This document shows, piece by piece, positions 54,544 through 63,066 of a stretch of 64,000 bases of DNA; position 1 is the first letter of the stretch; each line of letters starts with the position of its first letter. The stretch covers positions 89,390-153,389 of the forward strand of contig NZ_VLKO01000011.1 of NCBI RefSeq assembly GCF_007830355.1, given 5' to 3'. The DNA comes from Flavobacterium tiangeerense (GTDB lineage Bacteria; Bacteroidota; Bacteroidia; Flavobacteriales; Flavobacteriaceae). Both the position numbers and the translations under genes were made by a program. Below the pieces are notes generated by a model. That model was not told where the DNA came from and did no database searches. It was given only the letters and a program-made list of their open reading frames with translations.

Positions 54544-57500
54544 TCAATCGGTTTTTTGGAGTGCCTTAATTATTTTACTGTATAGCAGTTGTTCATCAAC
54601 AGGTTTAGAGACATAATCGTTCATTCCCATAGCTTGGGCTTTTTCCAAATCAACAGAAGTAACATCTGCAGTTAGTGCTATGATGGGAATATCAGATTTC
54701 ATAATGTTACGCACGTATGCGGTTGCATCAAAGCCATTCATTTCGGGCATTTGTAAATCCATTAGCACCAGGTCGTACTTATTTTGTTCTAGTTTTTCAA
54801 TCGCAATTTTTCCGTTGCCCGCAATATCTACATCAAAGCCAAAGTCAGCAAGTATTATTTTAATTAAAAGTTGATTCAGTGGCATGTCTTCGGCTACCAA
54901 TATGTTTATTTTTTTTACCTCGGCTTGTGTGTTTGAAACCGGTTCCGATTCCTGCTCTATTTTTTGATTTGTTTTAGCAAAGTTTAATTGGAAACTAAAG
55001 GCTGATCCTTTGCCTAATTCGCTTTCCACGCGTATGGTGCCACCTTGCTGTTCTATCAATTTTTTAACGATGGTTAGCCCAAGACCAGTACCTCCATAAA
55101 GGCGCGAGTTTTCATAAGTTGCTTGTCCAAAATCTTCAAAAATATGTTCGAGTTTGGTTTTATGGATTCCAATTCCGGTGTCGGTTATGGTAAATTCAAT
55201 AGTTATTTCCTCTGTATCTTGTTTAAGCAAGGAAACACAAATGGTTATTTTTCCTGCGTTCGTAAACTTAACAGCATTGCTTATCAAATTCAAAATGATT
55301 TGGCGCAACCGGATAGAATCGCCCATTATAATTTCGGGTATTGCGGTGTCAAATTGTGTTATCAATTCTAAATTTTTCTCCTTTATTTTCATATCGAATA
55401 ATTGGAGCATTGATGAGAGCGAATCAGCTAAATTGAACGAAGTTTGTTCAAAAGTCATTTTACCAGCATCTACTTTGGCAAGGTCAAGAATATCGTTAAT
55501 TAAAACAAGCAGGGCATCTCCGGAATCCTTAATTGCCGTTAAGTAGTCTTCCTGACTTTTGTCTAATTTCGATTTTAAAAGTACATTAGTAAACCCTATA
55601 ATGGCGTTCATAGGAGTTCGTATTTCGTGGCTCATGTTGCTCAAAAATTGTTGCTTGGCTTGCATGGCATCCTCAGCAGCAATTTGTGCAGTTTCGGCTT
55701 TGTATTTAGCATCTTTCTGCTCGTGAATATCGGTATTAGTTCCTACCCACATTTTTATTTTTCCGTGTTCATCTTTAATGGGTAAAGCCCTGCTTAAATG
55801 CCATTTGTATGCACCGTGTTTATTTAAGATTCGGCATTCCATGTCAAAAATTTCTCCAGTTTTAAAGGAGTTTGACCAATTTGTTATAGTCATCTCCAAG
55901 TCATCGGGGTGAATTACTTTTTCCCATCCCCAACCTTTTAATTTTTCAAACTCTAGTCCTGTGTCATCCAGCCATTTTTTATTAAAATAAATCACATTAC
56001 CCTCTGTGTCGGCGTTAGTTATTTTTTGAGGCATAGAATCTAAAATCTGTCTTAAATTCCTTTCGCTTTCTATAATTCCCCTTTTTGCAATCACCTGATC
56101 AGTTACTTCATTACCAATAATAGTAATACCTGAAATAGTCTGGTCCGCTTCTAAATAAGGCTGGAAAACAAAATTGAAAAAATACTCTTCCTTTATAGTT
56201 CCATGCATATTTTTAGGGCTCTGTACTTCAATACCATGAAAAGGAATACCGGTGGCACGTACCTCATCAAGCATATCTAGGAATGTGGTGTTTTTAAGTT
56301 CGGGCATAATTTCAAGCAGCGATTTACCTTCTATATCGTTTCCTCTTCCCCACACTTCTTTAATCTGGTCGTTGGCAAGTTCAATAGTCAGATCTTTACC
56401 TTTTAGCACGGCAAAAGTAAATGGCGAATTCATCAGCATCATGTTATATCGCTTATCACTTTCTTCTATTTTTTTGCGCGCCATCACCATTTCTGTTACT
56501 TCATACGCTATTTGTGTAACACCAGAAATGGAGTTGTCTGCGTCATAATAGGGTTGGAAAACAACGTTAAAATATTTATGTTTAAGCTTACCATTGTAGG
56601 TTACTTTTCCGAGTATTTCATTGGCATAGAATGGAATACCTGTTATGTATACTTTCTCGATCATTTCAGGAAATGGCTGATCCTTAATCTCTGGTAATAT
56701 TTCCAAGAGCTTTTTTCCTTCTACATCTTTACCTTTTCCCCAAAAATCTTTCATTAAATCGTTAGCAAGGGTAACCATCATATCTTTTCCTTTCATTACA
56801 CAAAAAGCAAATGGCGAATCCATAAGCATCATGTAATACCGATTGCTAATTTCTTCTATTTTCTTCAATGCTTTCTGGTCTGCATTGTGTAGTGCGGCTA
56901 ATGCATTTTTTACAATCACAGCTGTTGTTACTTCATAAGCAATAATGGTGATCCCAGAAATAGTCTCATCTGCTTCCAGATAGGGTTGATACACAAAATT
57001 GAAATAAACATCCTCCAATTTACCATTGCGAAAAACAGGGCAAAGTACCTCATCTCCGCAAAATGGTGTACCGCTGGTATAAACCTTATCGAGCAAATCG
57101 GGAAATTCGGAATCTTTGATCTCAGGTAAAACTTCAAGTAAAGTCTTTCCTTCTAAGTCCTTGCCTTTTCCCCACATTTCTTTTACGGAATCATTGGCTA
57201 GGGTTATCACCATATTTTTTCCCTTGAGTATAGCAAAACCAAAAGGAGATTTAAGAAGCATCATGTTGTATCGCTTTTCGCTTTCCTCCAGTTGCTTTAT
57301 GGCTTTTTGCTCTGCATCAAGTTGCGCTACAAGCGTTTTATTTTCAGTAACATCATCAGAACGCTGAATGATATATTGTACATTATTGTTATCATCTAGA
57401 ATAGGGGAGTTCACTACTTTCCAATACTTTGTTTCAAATCCACCACCTTCAGATGCAGGTTTAGGAATATCGTATCTTATTACTGGCAAGGTATCGGCAG

Positions 57501-57738
57501 TTTTATTTTTGATCACGCGGTTGAAAGAAGCTCGAATCGTACTTTCTTCATTTCGGTTTGTATTGTCAGGATTAGATGGAAAAACATAAAAAATGTTTTG
57601 TCCAGTAATAAACTCACGGGTGGTTTTGGTTTTTTTAATAAAATCGTCTGAAGCAGCAATAATGATAAAGCTGGTATCTATAACAAGCATCAATGCGGGA
57701 GACTGCTCGAATATCCTGATGTAATCTTTTGCATCCAT
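54544..57738 (-). CDS. Hybrid histidine kinase with five PAS domains and receiver (1064 aa)
   Basis: PAS1 spans about 1-130. Three near-identical PAS units (each with YNMMLLKSPFGFAILKGK-type starts and ITIIAYEVT-type ends) fill about 150-560, a fourth kind with PAC (GWGWEKVIHPDDLEMTI, MWVGTNTDIHEQKD) runs to about 690. Then come HisKA (FLSNMSHEIRTPMNAIIGF, phospho-acceptor His), HATPase (NLISNAVKFTN, GTGLGLTIVKKL) and a receiver (VLMDLQMPEMNG, phospho-acceptor Asp). No membrane segment exists, so it senses cytoplasmic or redox/light/small-molecule cues. No partner regulator is adjacent. Confidence 0.93.
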   Translation of the reverse strand: MDAKDYIRIFEQSPALMLVIDTSFIIIAASDDFIKKTKTTREFITGQNIFYVFPSNPDNTNRNEESTIRASFNRVIKNKTADTLPVIRYDIPKPASEGGGFETKYWKVVNSPILDDNNNVQYIIQRSDDVTENKTLVAQLDAEQKAIKQLEESEKRYNMMLLKSPFGFAILKGKNMVITLANDSVKEMWGKGKDLEGKTLLEVLPEIKDSEFPDLLDKVYTSGTPFCGDEVLCPVFRNGKLEDVYFNFVYQPYLEADETISGITIIAYEVTTAVIVKNALAALHNADQKALKKIEEISNRYYMMLMDSPFAFCVMKGKDMMVTLANDLMKDFWGKGKDVEGKKLLEILPEIKDQPFPEMIEKVYITGIPFYANEILGKVTYNGKLKHKYFNVVFQPYYDADNSISGVTQIAYEVTEMVMARKKIEESDKRYNMMLMNSPFTFAVLKGKDLTIELANDQIKEVWGRGNDIEGKSLLEIMPELKNTTFLDMLDEVRATGIPFHGIEVQSPKNMHGTIKEEYFFNFVFQPYLEADQTISGITIIGNEVTDQVIAKRGIIESERNLRQILDSMPQKITNADTEGNVIYFNKKWLDDTGLEFEKLKGWGWEKVIHPDDLEMTITNWSNSFKTGEIFDMECRILNKHGAYKWHLSRALPIKDEHGKIKMWVGTNTDIHEQKDAKYKAETAQIAAEDAMQAKQQFLSNMSHEIRTPMNAIIGFTNVLLKSKLDKSQEDYLTAIKDSGDALLVLINDILDLAKVDAGKMTFEQTSFNLADSLSSMLQLFDMKIKEKNLELITQFDTAIPEIIMGDSIRLRQIILNLISNAVKFTNAGKITICVSLLKQDTEEITIEFTITDTGIGIHKTKLEHIFEDFGQATYENSRLYGGTGLGLTIVKKLIEQQGGTIRVESELGKGSAFSFQLNFAKTNQKIEQESEPVSNTQAEVKKINILVAEDMPLNQLLIKIILADFGFDVDIAGNGKIAIEKLEQNKYDLVLMDLQMPEMNGFDATAYVRNIMKSDIPIIALTADVTSVDLEKAQAMGMNDYVSKPVDEQLLYSKIIKALQKTD

Positions 57739-58367
57739 ATGTTTGTAAATATCAGATAAAAAATCCGATTAATGAATGTAAAAGCTTGCCAATGATTTTA
57801 TATTTGCTTGCTTAATAATATCGGTATATCAAATGAAGTTCGCTTTATTAGAATTTTGACTGATGGGAAGCATAAGGATTTGCCACTTAGAGATGGCTGG
57901 GAGTTCGTAAACGCTCATTTGTCGTCTAAAGGGAAGCTTAGAAAACGGTAATTCTACAAAATACAGCTAGCTAAAATTGCTAGTATGGGAATGTGGTTAT
58001 TTTTGAATTATTTTAAATGGAAGATTATCTAAAAACCTCAAAACGAAAATTATTTGTTTGAGAATTAAAATAAAGGATTTAGACTATAATTAAAACTCTT
58101 TTAGATGAAAGTCAACTTATGGTTAAATAGGTTTAAAATTCGGCTTAGGTTTTGTAGGTTATAAATACGAATCCAATATAAGCTGAATTGAGAGTTTGAT
58201 TGTTTTCATAGTTCCTGTCAAAATTGGTTTTAAGGGTAGGTGCAGGTTTGCTAAAAAGTAAAGGAAAAACACTAAAAAAAAACAAGCTAAAAACGGCTTC
58301 AAAAAAAGAGGATACTAAATCCTATTGATATTCTGTATCTAATTTTTGCGGTTTGTTATTTTTCTTG
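57739..58367. other. Gene-free region with a possible gene fragment
   Basis: No intact gene is found. On the plus strand at about 57815-57952 there is a short protein-like stretch (EVRFIRILTDGKHKDLPLRD, then GWEFVNAHLSSKGKL) without a start codon, perhaps the end of a lost gene. Otherwise A+T-rich. Confidence 0.4.
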
Positions 58368-58586
58368 TCATTCAGTTTTCCCTTTGAATGTTGCATAAAT
58401 TGCCATTGCGTGTCCGTGTCCTAATTCAAATTCTTCTTTGAGCCAATTTGTAATTTCGGAAGCCTTAATTTCCGGATTAATTTTTCCGTCAATTATAAAT
58501 TCTTTTGTTTCAGCCATTTTTTTAAAGTCAGCAGGAGTCTTTCCTGTTTTTGCTTTTATATTGTCTATGTATGCTTGAAATGACAT
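58368..58586 (-). CDS. DUF4287 family protein (72 aa)
   Basis: MSFQAYIDNIKAKTGKTPADF and LKEEFELGHGHAMAIYATFKG are the DUF4287 hallmarks. The protein is small and alpha-helical, of unknown function. It lies 6 bases after the DoxX-type gene and is probably co-transcribed. Confidence 0.88.
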   Translation of the reverse strand: MSFQAYIDNIKAKTGKTPADFKKMAETKEFIIDGKINPEIKASEITNWLKEEFELGHGHAMAIYATFKGKTE

Positions 58587-58592
58587 AAATTT

Positions 58593-58964
58593 TTAATTTT
58601 CGTTAGAATTTAATTTATGATAGTAAATATATGAAATAGCCAAAATTCCAAACACAATCAATGGGAAAAATGTTTGTCCATTTAGTCCGTCAACTGCTCC
58701 GTGACTAATTATTGCAAAAACAAAGTTAAATGCAAATCCGGCATAAGCCCATTCTTTTACTCGTTTCGGAACTTGTGGAATAACTAACGCCAAAACTCCT
58801 AAAATCTTAAAAACAACCAATGCGTTTCCAAAGTATTCTGGATAACCCAAATGTTTAATTCCTTCTTTTGCTAATTCTGTTTGTGAAGTCAATGCAGGCA
58901 TTAGTCCTTCAAATAAAGCAATGATTGTTGTCGCTGTCCAATAAATTATTTTGTCTTTTTTCAT
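58593..58964 (-). CDS. DoxX-family membrane protein (123 aa)
   Basis: Four membrane segments with the DoxX-like features ALTSQTELAKEGIKHLGYPEYF (about 24-45), KILGVLALVIPQVPKRVKEWAYAGF (about 52-76) and a final helix. Functions of such short DoxX proteins are unknown. It forms a two-gene unit with DUF4287, just left of the cassette array. Confidence 0.85.
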   Translation of the reverse strand: MKKDKIIYWTATTIIALFEGLMPALTSQTELAKEGIKHLGYPEYFGNALVVFKILGVLALVIPQVPKRVKEWAYAGFAFNFVFAIISHGAVDGLNGQTFFPLIVFGILAISYIYYHKLNSNEN

Positions 58965-59015
58965 TTTTTTATATTGTTAATCTTCTGCCGTGAGTTGCGG
59001 TACAATGATCGCTAA

Positions 59016-59134
59016 TGTTCCCTTGCTATGCGACTTTGCGTTCAAAGCGGGAGGAGTATTCTTCGCTAAGATAGAATTTATTCCTAAAAATAGAATTGAA
59101 GCTACTGAAAACCAGTAATAATTGCATAGGAAGT
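59016..59134. repeat. attC-like palindromic spacer E0 (119 bp)
   Basis: It follows CGCTAA (59010-59015), starts TGTTCCC, and its inner arms TTGCTATGC (left) and GCATAGGAA (right) pair. It ends just before GTTAGCGGTT of the next cassette. Length and end motifs match E1, E2, E4 and E5. It is the most degenerate copy. Confidence 0.55.
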
Positions 59135-59144
59135 GTTAGCGGTT
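59135..59144. repeat. Cassette C1 left core
   Basis: GTTAGCGGTT pairs, with one mismatch (and A for the final C), with AACTGCTAA at 59802-59810 at the other end of the cassette carrying the 188-residue membrane protein. Confidence 0.5.
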
Positions 59145-59177
59145 CTGACCTATCCTGATTCACTTTTTTTATAATGT

Positions 59178-59744
59178 CTAAGTGTTTTTTTTGGACGTGA
59201 TAAAATATGAAGTTTTTGTTATGAAAAATTGTATTCCGGGTTTCACTATTAGATATAAAACCGCTCCAATTAAGCTAAGAATTGATATTATTCCGATGGG
59301 TAGCACACCACCAAAAGTAAAAGTCATACCAAGAACAAATCCTAGAAAACATTCGGCCTTGTAAATAGGCAAGAAAATTGCAAGAACTAACAATGAAACA
59401 ATCAGATAGAATGGTATTTCAGAATATCCTAAAGTAAAAAAAACGGATAGCAATAATCCGAAAGATAATGCTGCAATGAAGGCATAAAATATATTTACTG
59501 GGAATTTAGAAATAGTTGAATTATTTCTAATTCTCTTTTGTATTTTGTATAATAGAAACCACGTAAGCAATGGAATTAGAATTCCTCCCAACCAATTTGA
59601 AAATTTAGGTAAGTCTTCATTTTGTAGTATGTGATGGCTAGGTACACCATCATGGAAATGATCCCAAATTAAAAGCACCCAAATAGCAGCAGTAGTTATT
59701 GCAGTGAAATATAAACGAATCTTATAAAATTCCCTTTCTCTCAT
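59178..59744 (-). CDS. Membrane protein, cassette C1 (188 aa)
   Basis: About five membrane segments (about 10-25, 48-64, 85-106, 111-130, 135-165). No family is recognised. It lies alone between spacers E0 and E1, on the same strand as all other array genes, which is what makes it look like a gene cassette. Confidence 0.75.
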   Translation of the reverse strand: MREREFYKIRLYFTAITTAAIWVLLIWDHFHDGVPSHHILQNEDLPKFSNWLGGILIPLLTWFLLYKIQKRIRNNSTISKFPVNIFYAFIAALSFGLLLSVFFTLGYSEIPFYLIVSLLVLAIFLPIYKAECFLGFVLGMTFTFGGVLPIGIISILSLIGAVLYLIVKPGIQFFITKTSYFITSKKNT

Positions 59745-59810
59745 TTTATTTTACATTTTAGGATTTCAAATCTCTAGCAGTTTTCCATTGGCGCCTTGCA
59801 TAACTGCTAA

Positions 59811-59930
59811 AATTCCGGTAACACAAGCAGTTTGGTACTAAATTAATCCCTATTTTAGGACTTGCCAAATCATCTTAAACACAAAAGTAATTTTCCATTA
59901 AGCCAATTGCCCAAATCCGTTGTAGCGTGT
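59811..59930. repeat. attC-like palindromic spacer E1 (120 bp)
   Basis: Left end AATTCCGGTAACACAAGCAG aligns position by position with CGTTCCCGCGCTACAAGCAG of E5; the right end is CAAATCCGTTGTAGCGTGT followed by GTTACC. The inner parts GACTTGCCAAATC and TTAAGCCAATTGCCC are shared with the other copies. Confidence 0.7.
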
Positions 59931-59931
59931 G

Positions 59932-60485
59932 TTACCTGTTTTTTTTTCTTTTCAATTGGGAATATGATTGAAAAACAATTATTGTCAAATTAAATACTAA
60001 TAAGTAATAACCAATTTTTAGTTGCTCTATGTCTTTAAATATTTTTCCGAAGTACAGTATAATTAAAGGTGCCGTCAATAAAGTCAAGTTTATTGCACCT
60101 AAAATAAAAATTGTTTTCGGTTTCTCTTTGAACGAATAGATTATTAGAAGTAGATTTAATAAAAGTGAAATCGTAAACGGAAATATTGCCCATTGTGGAG
60201 TTTTAATATCTTCTATAAATATTTTTCCAATTTGATAGCCGTTTATTGTTAGTTCTTTTTGAGTTTAACAAAATCAGTAATTGCCTTTTTCTTCTTTAAA
60301 GTTAATTCTTCTAAAGTCAAGTTAAATTCTTTTCCATTAAGTTCAGTTTTGGGATTGCTTTTTACTTCTTCCAATAATGGACTTTTTTTCAGCATTGTAT
60401 TTTCAGCAATATCTTTGTCAGAACAAGTTTGAAAAAACGGAAGGAATAGAATGAATAAACTAATTATTGAGAGCTTCTTTAACAT
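59932..60485 (-). pseudogene. Frameshifted lipoprotein/membrane protein, cassette C2
   Basis: The first part (MLKKLSIISLFILFLPFFQTCSDKD, Cys21 lipobox-like) stops at 60249 after 78 codons. In another frame the sequence continues directly as a membrane protein (KELTINGYQIGKIFIED, PFTISLLLNLLLIIYSF, ILGAINLTLLTAPLIILYF) to a stop at 59932-59934. The switch lies near the A5 run in CTCAAAAAGAACTAAC. It looks like one gene of about 185 codons broken by a single-base frameshift; a second gene without its own start codon is the alternative. Confidence 0.6.
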
Positions 60486-60544
60486 GTTAGCTGATTGTAT
60501 TTATACTGTTCATTAGTTGTTTCGGTCTCAAAATAAAAGGTAAC

Positions 60545-60663
60545 GTTCTGGCACTACAGCGGGTTTGGGACTAAATCAAGCCCTATTTTTGGATTTGCCA
60601 AATCATCCCAAATACAAGACCATTTTTCTATTAAGCCAAATACCCAAATCCGTTGTAGTGGCT
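60545..60663. repeat. attC-like palindromic spacer E2 (119 bp)
   Basis: Bounded by GGTAAC on the left and GTTGTGC on the right. Left arm GTTCTGGCACTACAGCGGGT and right arm AAATCCGTTGTAGTGGCT pair imperfectly (CACTACA/TGTAGTG). The middle shares GGATTTGCCAAATCATC with E1 and E5. Confidence 0.75.
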
Positions 60664-61108
60664 GTTGTGCGACGTTCTATTTCTCGAATTCATATTGATT
60701 AAGACCTAATTCGCCGCCATTTGTAAACTTTATAAATGAATGATCTCCATCTTCGTCGTATTCCCAATTTCCAGTTTCGTATTCTTTAATTCCATCATAA
60801 ATTTTATAAGAATTGTCGAGAAACAATTCTAACACGCAAGATCGACGGCTATTATAATTTTTTAAGTCATATTTCCCAACATATTCTGCTTCGATTAAAG
60901 AATTTTCGTAATGACTTTTTATAATAGATGAGAAATAAAAACCAAAGACAACTAAAAACAAAATTCCAAAAATTAATCGTCGCTTTCCTTTATACCAAAT
61001 TGCATACACCAAAAATATGGAACTAATAAATATGAAAATAAAATGTACAAATAATTCTATCATGTTATTGTCTTGATTTATCCGCAATATTGGCGAATGT
61101 CGCACAAC
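60664..61108. repeat. Cassette C3 with complementary ends
   Basis: Left end GTTGTGCGACGTTC (60664-60677) is complementary, 13 of 14, to the right end GAATGTCGCACAAC (61095-61108). The core starts GTT and ends AAC. The sequence of the core is private to this cassette. Confidence 0.75.
60677..61063 (-). CDS. Hypothetical membrane protein, cassette C3 (128 aa)
   Basis: The start at 61063 (MIELFVHFIFIFISSIF) is chosen; a frame open from 61168 reads through the cassette core. Two N-terminal membrane segments (about 4-22, 28-45) are followed by a soluble domain (YVGKYDLKNYNSRRSCVLEL, TGNWEYDEDGDHSFIKF) that looks like a small lipocalin- or META-like beta domain. No firm family is assigned. Confidence 0.7.
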   Translation of the reverse strand: MIELFVHFIFIFISSIFLVYAIWYKGKRRLIFGILFLVVFGFYFSSIIKSHYENSLIEAEYVGKYDLKNYNSRRSCVLELFLDNSYKIYDGIKEYETGNWEYDEDGDHSFIKFTNGGELGLNQYEFEK

Positions 61109-61220
61109 GTCAGACTGTGAAAAAACCTCACACCCGAGCGATAGCGAATAGACGGAGTAATCTTTCAAACAAATACATTAAAAATCTTGTAAGAAAAATA
61201 AATATTTTGTATTTTTAAAC

Positions 61221-61340
61221 ATGCAATACATACAAGGAATACAGCGTAATCAACTGCAAATAGTGAGTATAGAGGACACGATAAGCCAAGACAATCCAGT
61301 TCTCCCGAAGCTTCGGGATTATAGATACTTTTTTAAATAG
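61221..61340 (+). pseudogene. N-terminal fragment of an IS1182-type transposase
   Basis: MQYIQGIQRNQLQIVSIEDT then ISQDNPV is the typical opening of IS1182-family transposases (compare QGENRDQ...DDYIDENNPVR). The frame then leaves the family and stops after 39 codons, with a CCCGAAGCTTCGGG palindrome at the break. The catalytic DDE part is gone. Confidence 0.7.
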
Positions 61341-61431
61341 CACCAACTTCTCTAAAAACAGTTTTCAATGACTTGAAAACCGACTTTTAAGGCTTTATAT
61401 TTTTACAAACTAAAACCTAAAGCCAAAAATA

Positions 61432-61466
61432 AACCTCGCTTAAAATCCTTAAACGAGGTTGTTTTT
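61432..61466 (+). terminator. Terminator of the IS remnant
   Basis: AACCTCG (61432-61438) pairs with CGAGGTT (61454-61460), followed by GTTTTTTATG. Confidence 0.75.
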
Positions 61467-61535
61467 TATGTTTATCTTGAAATTTTACTTTTTAAGAGAG
61501 TTGCACAACTGCTACGTGTGTTGGCAGTAGTCGCT

Positions 61536-61949
61536 TTATATAATGCTACTTAAATACTCTTCAGCTGTCATAATTGGAATTGTAGAATTCTTAAAATCTT
61601 TTCCGTTTCTAGTTATAATTATTGAGCAGTTAGATTGTAAAGCAGTAAAATATTGAACAGAATCTTCAAAATCTTTGAAATTCGAATTCAACGCTTTGTC
61701 AATTGTTTCCTCATTAACCTCACAAACTTCACAGATTATTTTAAATTTTCGAAGCTTATTCAGAACAGATTCGGAAGTTTCATATTTATTCAAAACATAA
61801 TCTATTGTAGTAAATGAAAGAGGTGAGACAATTAGAGTAAGTTTTTTTTGGTCTGCCAAGGTAGCAACCTTAGCAATTGAATCAAAAAAAGGAACTCTTT
61901 CTCCCAACAAATCTAATATTACGTTGGTATCTAAAAATATCCTGCTCAT
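61536..61949 (-). CDS. PIN-domain toxin (137 aa)
   Basis: The PIN nuclease fold is shown by FLDTNVILDLL (about 5-15, first Asp), a conserved Glu/Asp pair in the middle (FKDFEDSVQYF, about 91-101) and the C-terminal NCSIIITRNGKDFKNS (about 106-121). VapC-type PIN toxins cut RNA. Its ATG overlaps the antitoxin stop by 4 bases, the usual antitoxin-first layout. Toxin-antitoxin pairs are typical stabilisers of large cassette arrays. Confidence 0.88.
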   Translation of the reverse strand: MSRIFLDTNVILDLLGERVPFFDSIAKVATLADQKKLTLIVSPLSFTTIDYVLNKYETSESVLNKLRKFKIICEVCEVNEETIDKALNSNFKDFEDSVQYFTALQSNCSIIITRNGKDFKNSTIPIMTAEEYLSSII

Positions 61950-62194
61950 TTGTATTTTTGTTCTAAATAATCAGCACGATCTTTTTTATAATCATAATCA
62001 TCTGGAATTTTAATTCCTGAAGAAAGACTTTTTACGAATGGCGAAATTTGTATGTCATTATTCGTTTTATCTGAAGTCAAAGAATTAAGGTAATTTTCTA
62101 TAATTCGAGATAAGCTTAATTTTTTTTCAGACGCATAATGTTTAGCTTTTTCAATTATCTCTTGGTCAAGCTTTAATGTGAGTTTAGTATCCAT
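61946..62194 (-). CDS. Antitoxin with ribbon-helix-helix-like N-terminus (82 aa)
   Basis: DTKLTLKLDQEIIEKAKHYA and KKLSLSRIIENYLNSL (about 2-41) resemble the DUF6364-type antitoxin with an RHH-like DNA-binding fold. The C-terminal part (SGIKIPDDYDYKKDRADYLE) would wrap the toxin. Translationally coupled to the PIN gene; expected to repress its own operon. Confidence 0.85.
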   Translation of the reverse strand: MDTKLTLKLDQEIIEKAKHYASEKKLSLSRIIENYLNSLTSDKTNNDIQISPFVKSLSSGIKIPDDYDYKKDRADYLEQKYK

Positions 62195-62281
62195 AACATA
62201 AAATATTTATACGTACAAATATATAAATTTAGGACGTAATAAATGTTAATTTCGATTTTTTTTTTTGCGATTACTGCCAAC

Positions 62282-62400
62282 GTTCCCGCGCTACAGCGGG
62301 TTTGGGTCTAAATTAGCGTTATTTTTCTGCTTAACCAAATTCTCACAAATACAAAACCATTTTTAAATTAAGCCAATTACCCAAATCACTAGTAACAAGT
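62282..62400. repeat. attC-like palindromic spacer E4 (119 bp)
   Basis: Begins GTTCCCGCGCTACAGCGGGT directly after CCAAC and ends CACTAGTAACAAGT before GTTACC. Middle shows ACCAAATTCTCACAAATACA and TTAAGCCAATTACCCAAAT, matching the other copies. Confidence 0.8.
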
Positions 62401-62418
62401 GTTACCACTCGTTTATCT

Positions 62419-62763
62419 TCAGAATATTAGTTGTTGTATTTCGTTTCGGATTAAGAATAAAAAAACCAAAATCAATAATGTAATTATGTTTGTTTTGGAT
62501 TCAATATATTTCCGCTTTCTATAGTTTGAATAAGTTTTCAGTCCTAAATACCCACCAATTATTACAATCGGTAAATAATCTAAAATTATTTCAACGTACC
62601 ATAGTTCTGAAATTCTGCTTGCAGTTGCACCTTCACCATAAATTCCCCAAAAAATAAAAATTTCGATTAGGAACAATAAAATGAGAAGTATAAAAAGTAA
62701 AGCACTACTAATTACAATACTTTTATATTCGGTCTTTAGTTTAGTGAATTCACGTATATTCAA
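62419..62763 (-). CDS. Membrane protein, cassette C5 gene 2 (114 aa)
   Basis: Three membrane segments (about 17-40, 56-72, 92-105). No family is recognised. Its start overlaps the stop of the upstream gene by 4 bases, so both are one operon within one cassette. Confidence 0.65.
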   Translation of the reverse strand: MNIREFTKLKTEYKSIVISSALLFILLILLFLIEIFIFWGIYGEGATASRISELWYVEIILDYLPIVIIGGYLGLKTYSNYRKRKYIESKTNIITLLILVFLFLIRNEIQQLIF

Positions 62764-63050
62764 AATGAGTCATTATTAAAGTAGAAGCATAAAATAACAG
62801 CAAATAAATGTATTCCAATCAATAAGTATTTCCATTTCGGTTTAAGTATAAAAATTCGGCTATAGATGGGGATTTGAATTAAAGCTAGTACAAAACCAAT
62901 GAAATTTATTTCGTTATTTAACTTTGCTAATAACATTGTAAAAGGGAAGATTATTTTTGCTGGAATATATGTACCGTGTCCACCGCCTGCAAAGATTATC
63001 GTTACAAGTAGACATAAAAACGTAATTGTTAATATTTTAACGATTTTCAT
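62760..63050 (-). CDS. Membrane protein, cassette C5 gene 1 (96 aa)
   Basis: A signal-like first segment (MKIVKILTITFLCLLVTIIFA) is followed by GGGHGTYIPAKIIFPF and two more hydrophobic segments (about 48-64, 74-90). Family unknown. The GGGHGTYIPA motif after the first helix is reminiscent of small Bacteroidota membrane proteins found in cassettes. Confidence 0.65.
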   Translation of the reverse strand: MKIVKILTITFLCLLVTIIFAGGGHGTYIPAKIIFPFTMLLAKLNNEINFIGFVLALIQIPIYSRIFILKPKWKYLLIGIHLFAVILCFYFNNDSF

Positions 63051-63066
63051 TTAAATGAGTGGTAAC

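Larger units (their letters stand above)
61109..61519. repeat. Spacer E3 enlarged to 411 bp by an IS1182-type remnant
   Basis: It starts after ...CACAAC (E-type junction AACGTC) and ends CTACGTGT before GTTGGC, like the other spacers, but is about 290 bp longer than the 119-bp norm. The extra length contains a transposase start, a hairpin terminator and the end sequence GAGTTGCACAAC. Confidence 0.6.
61520..62281. repeat. Cassette C4 with complementary ends (toxin-antitoxin cassette)
   Basis: GTTGGCAGTA at 61520-61529 is the exact complement of TACTGCCAAC at 62272-62281, and the match extends to 14 of 15 (GTCGC versus ATCGC after it). Confidence 0.8.
62401..63066. repeat. Cassette C5 with complementary ends
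   Basis: GTTACCACTCGTTT (62401-62414) against AAATGAGTGGTAAC (63053-63066): 13 of 14 complementary, 10 in a row from the GTT/AAC end. Confidence 0.8.
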
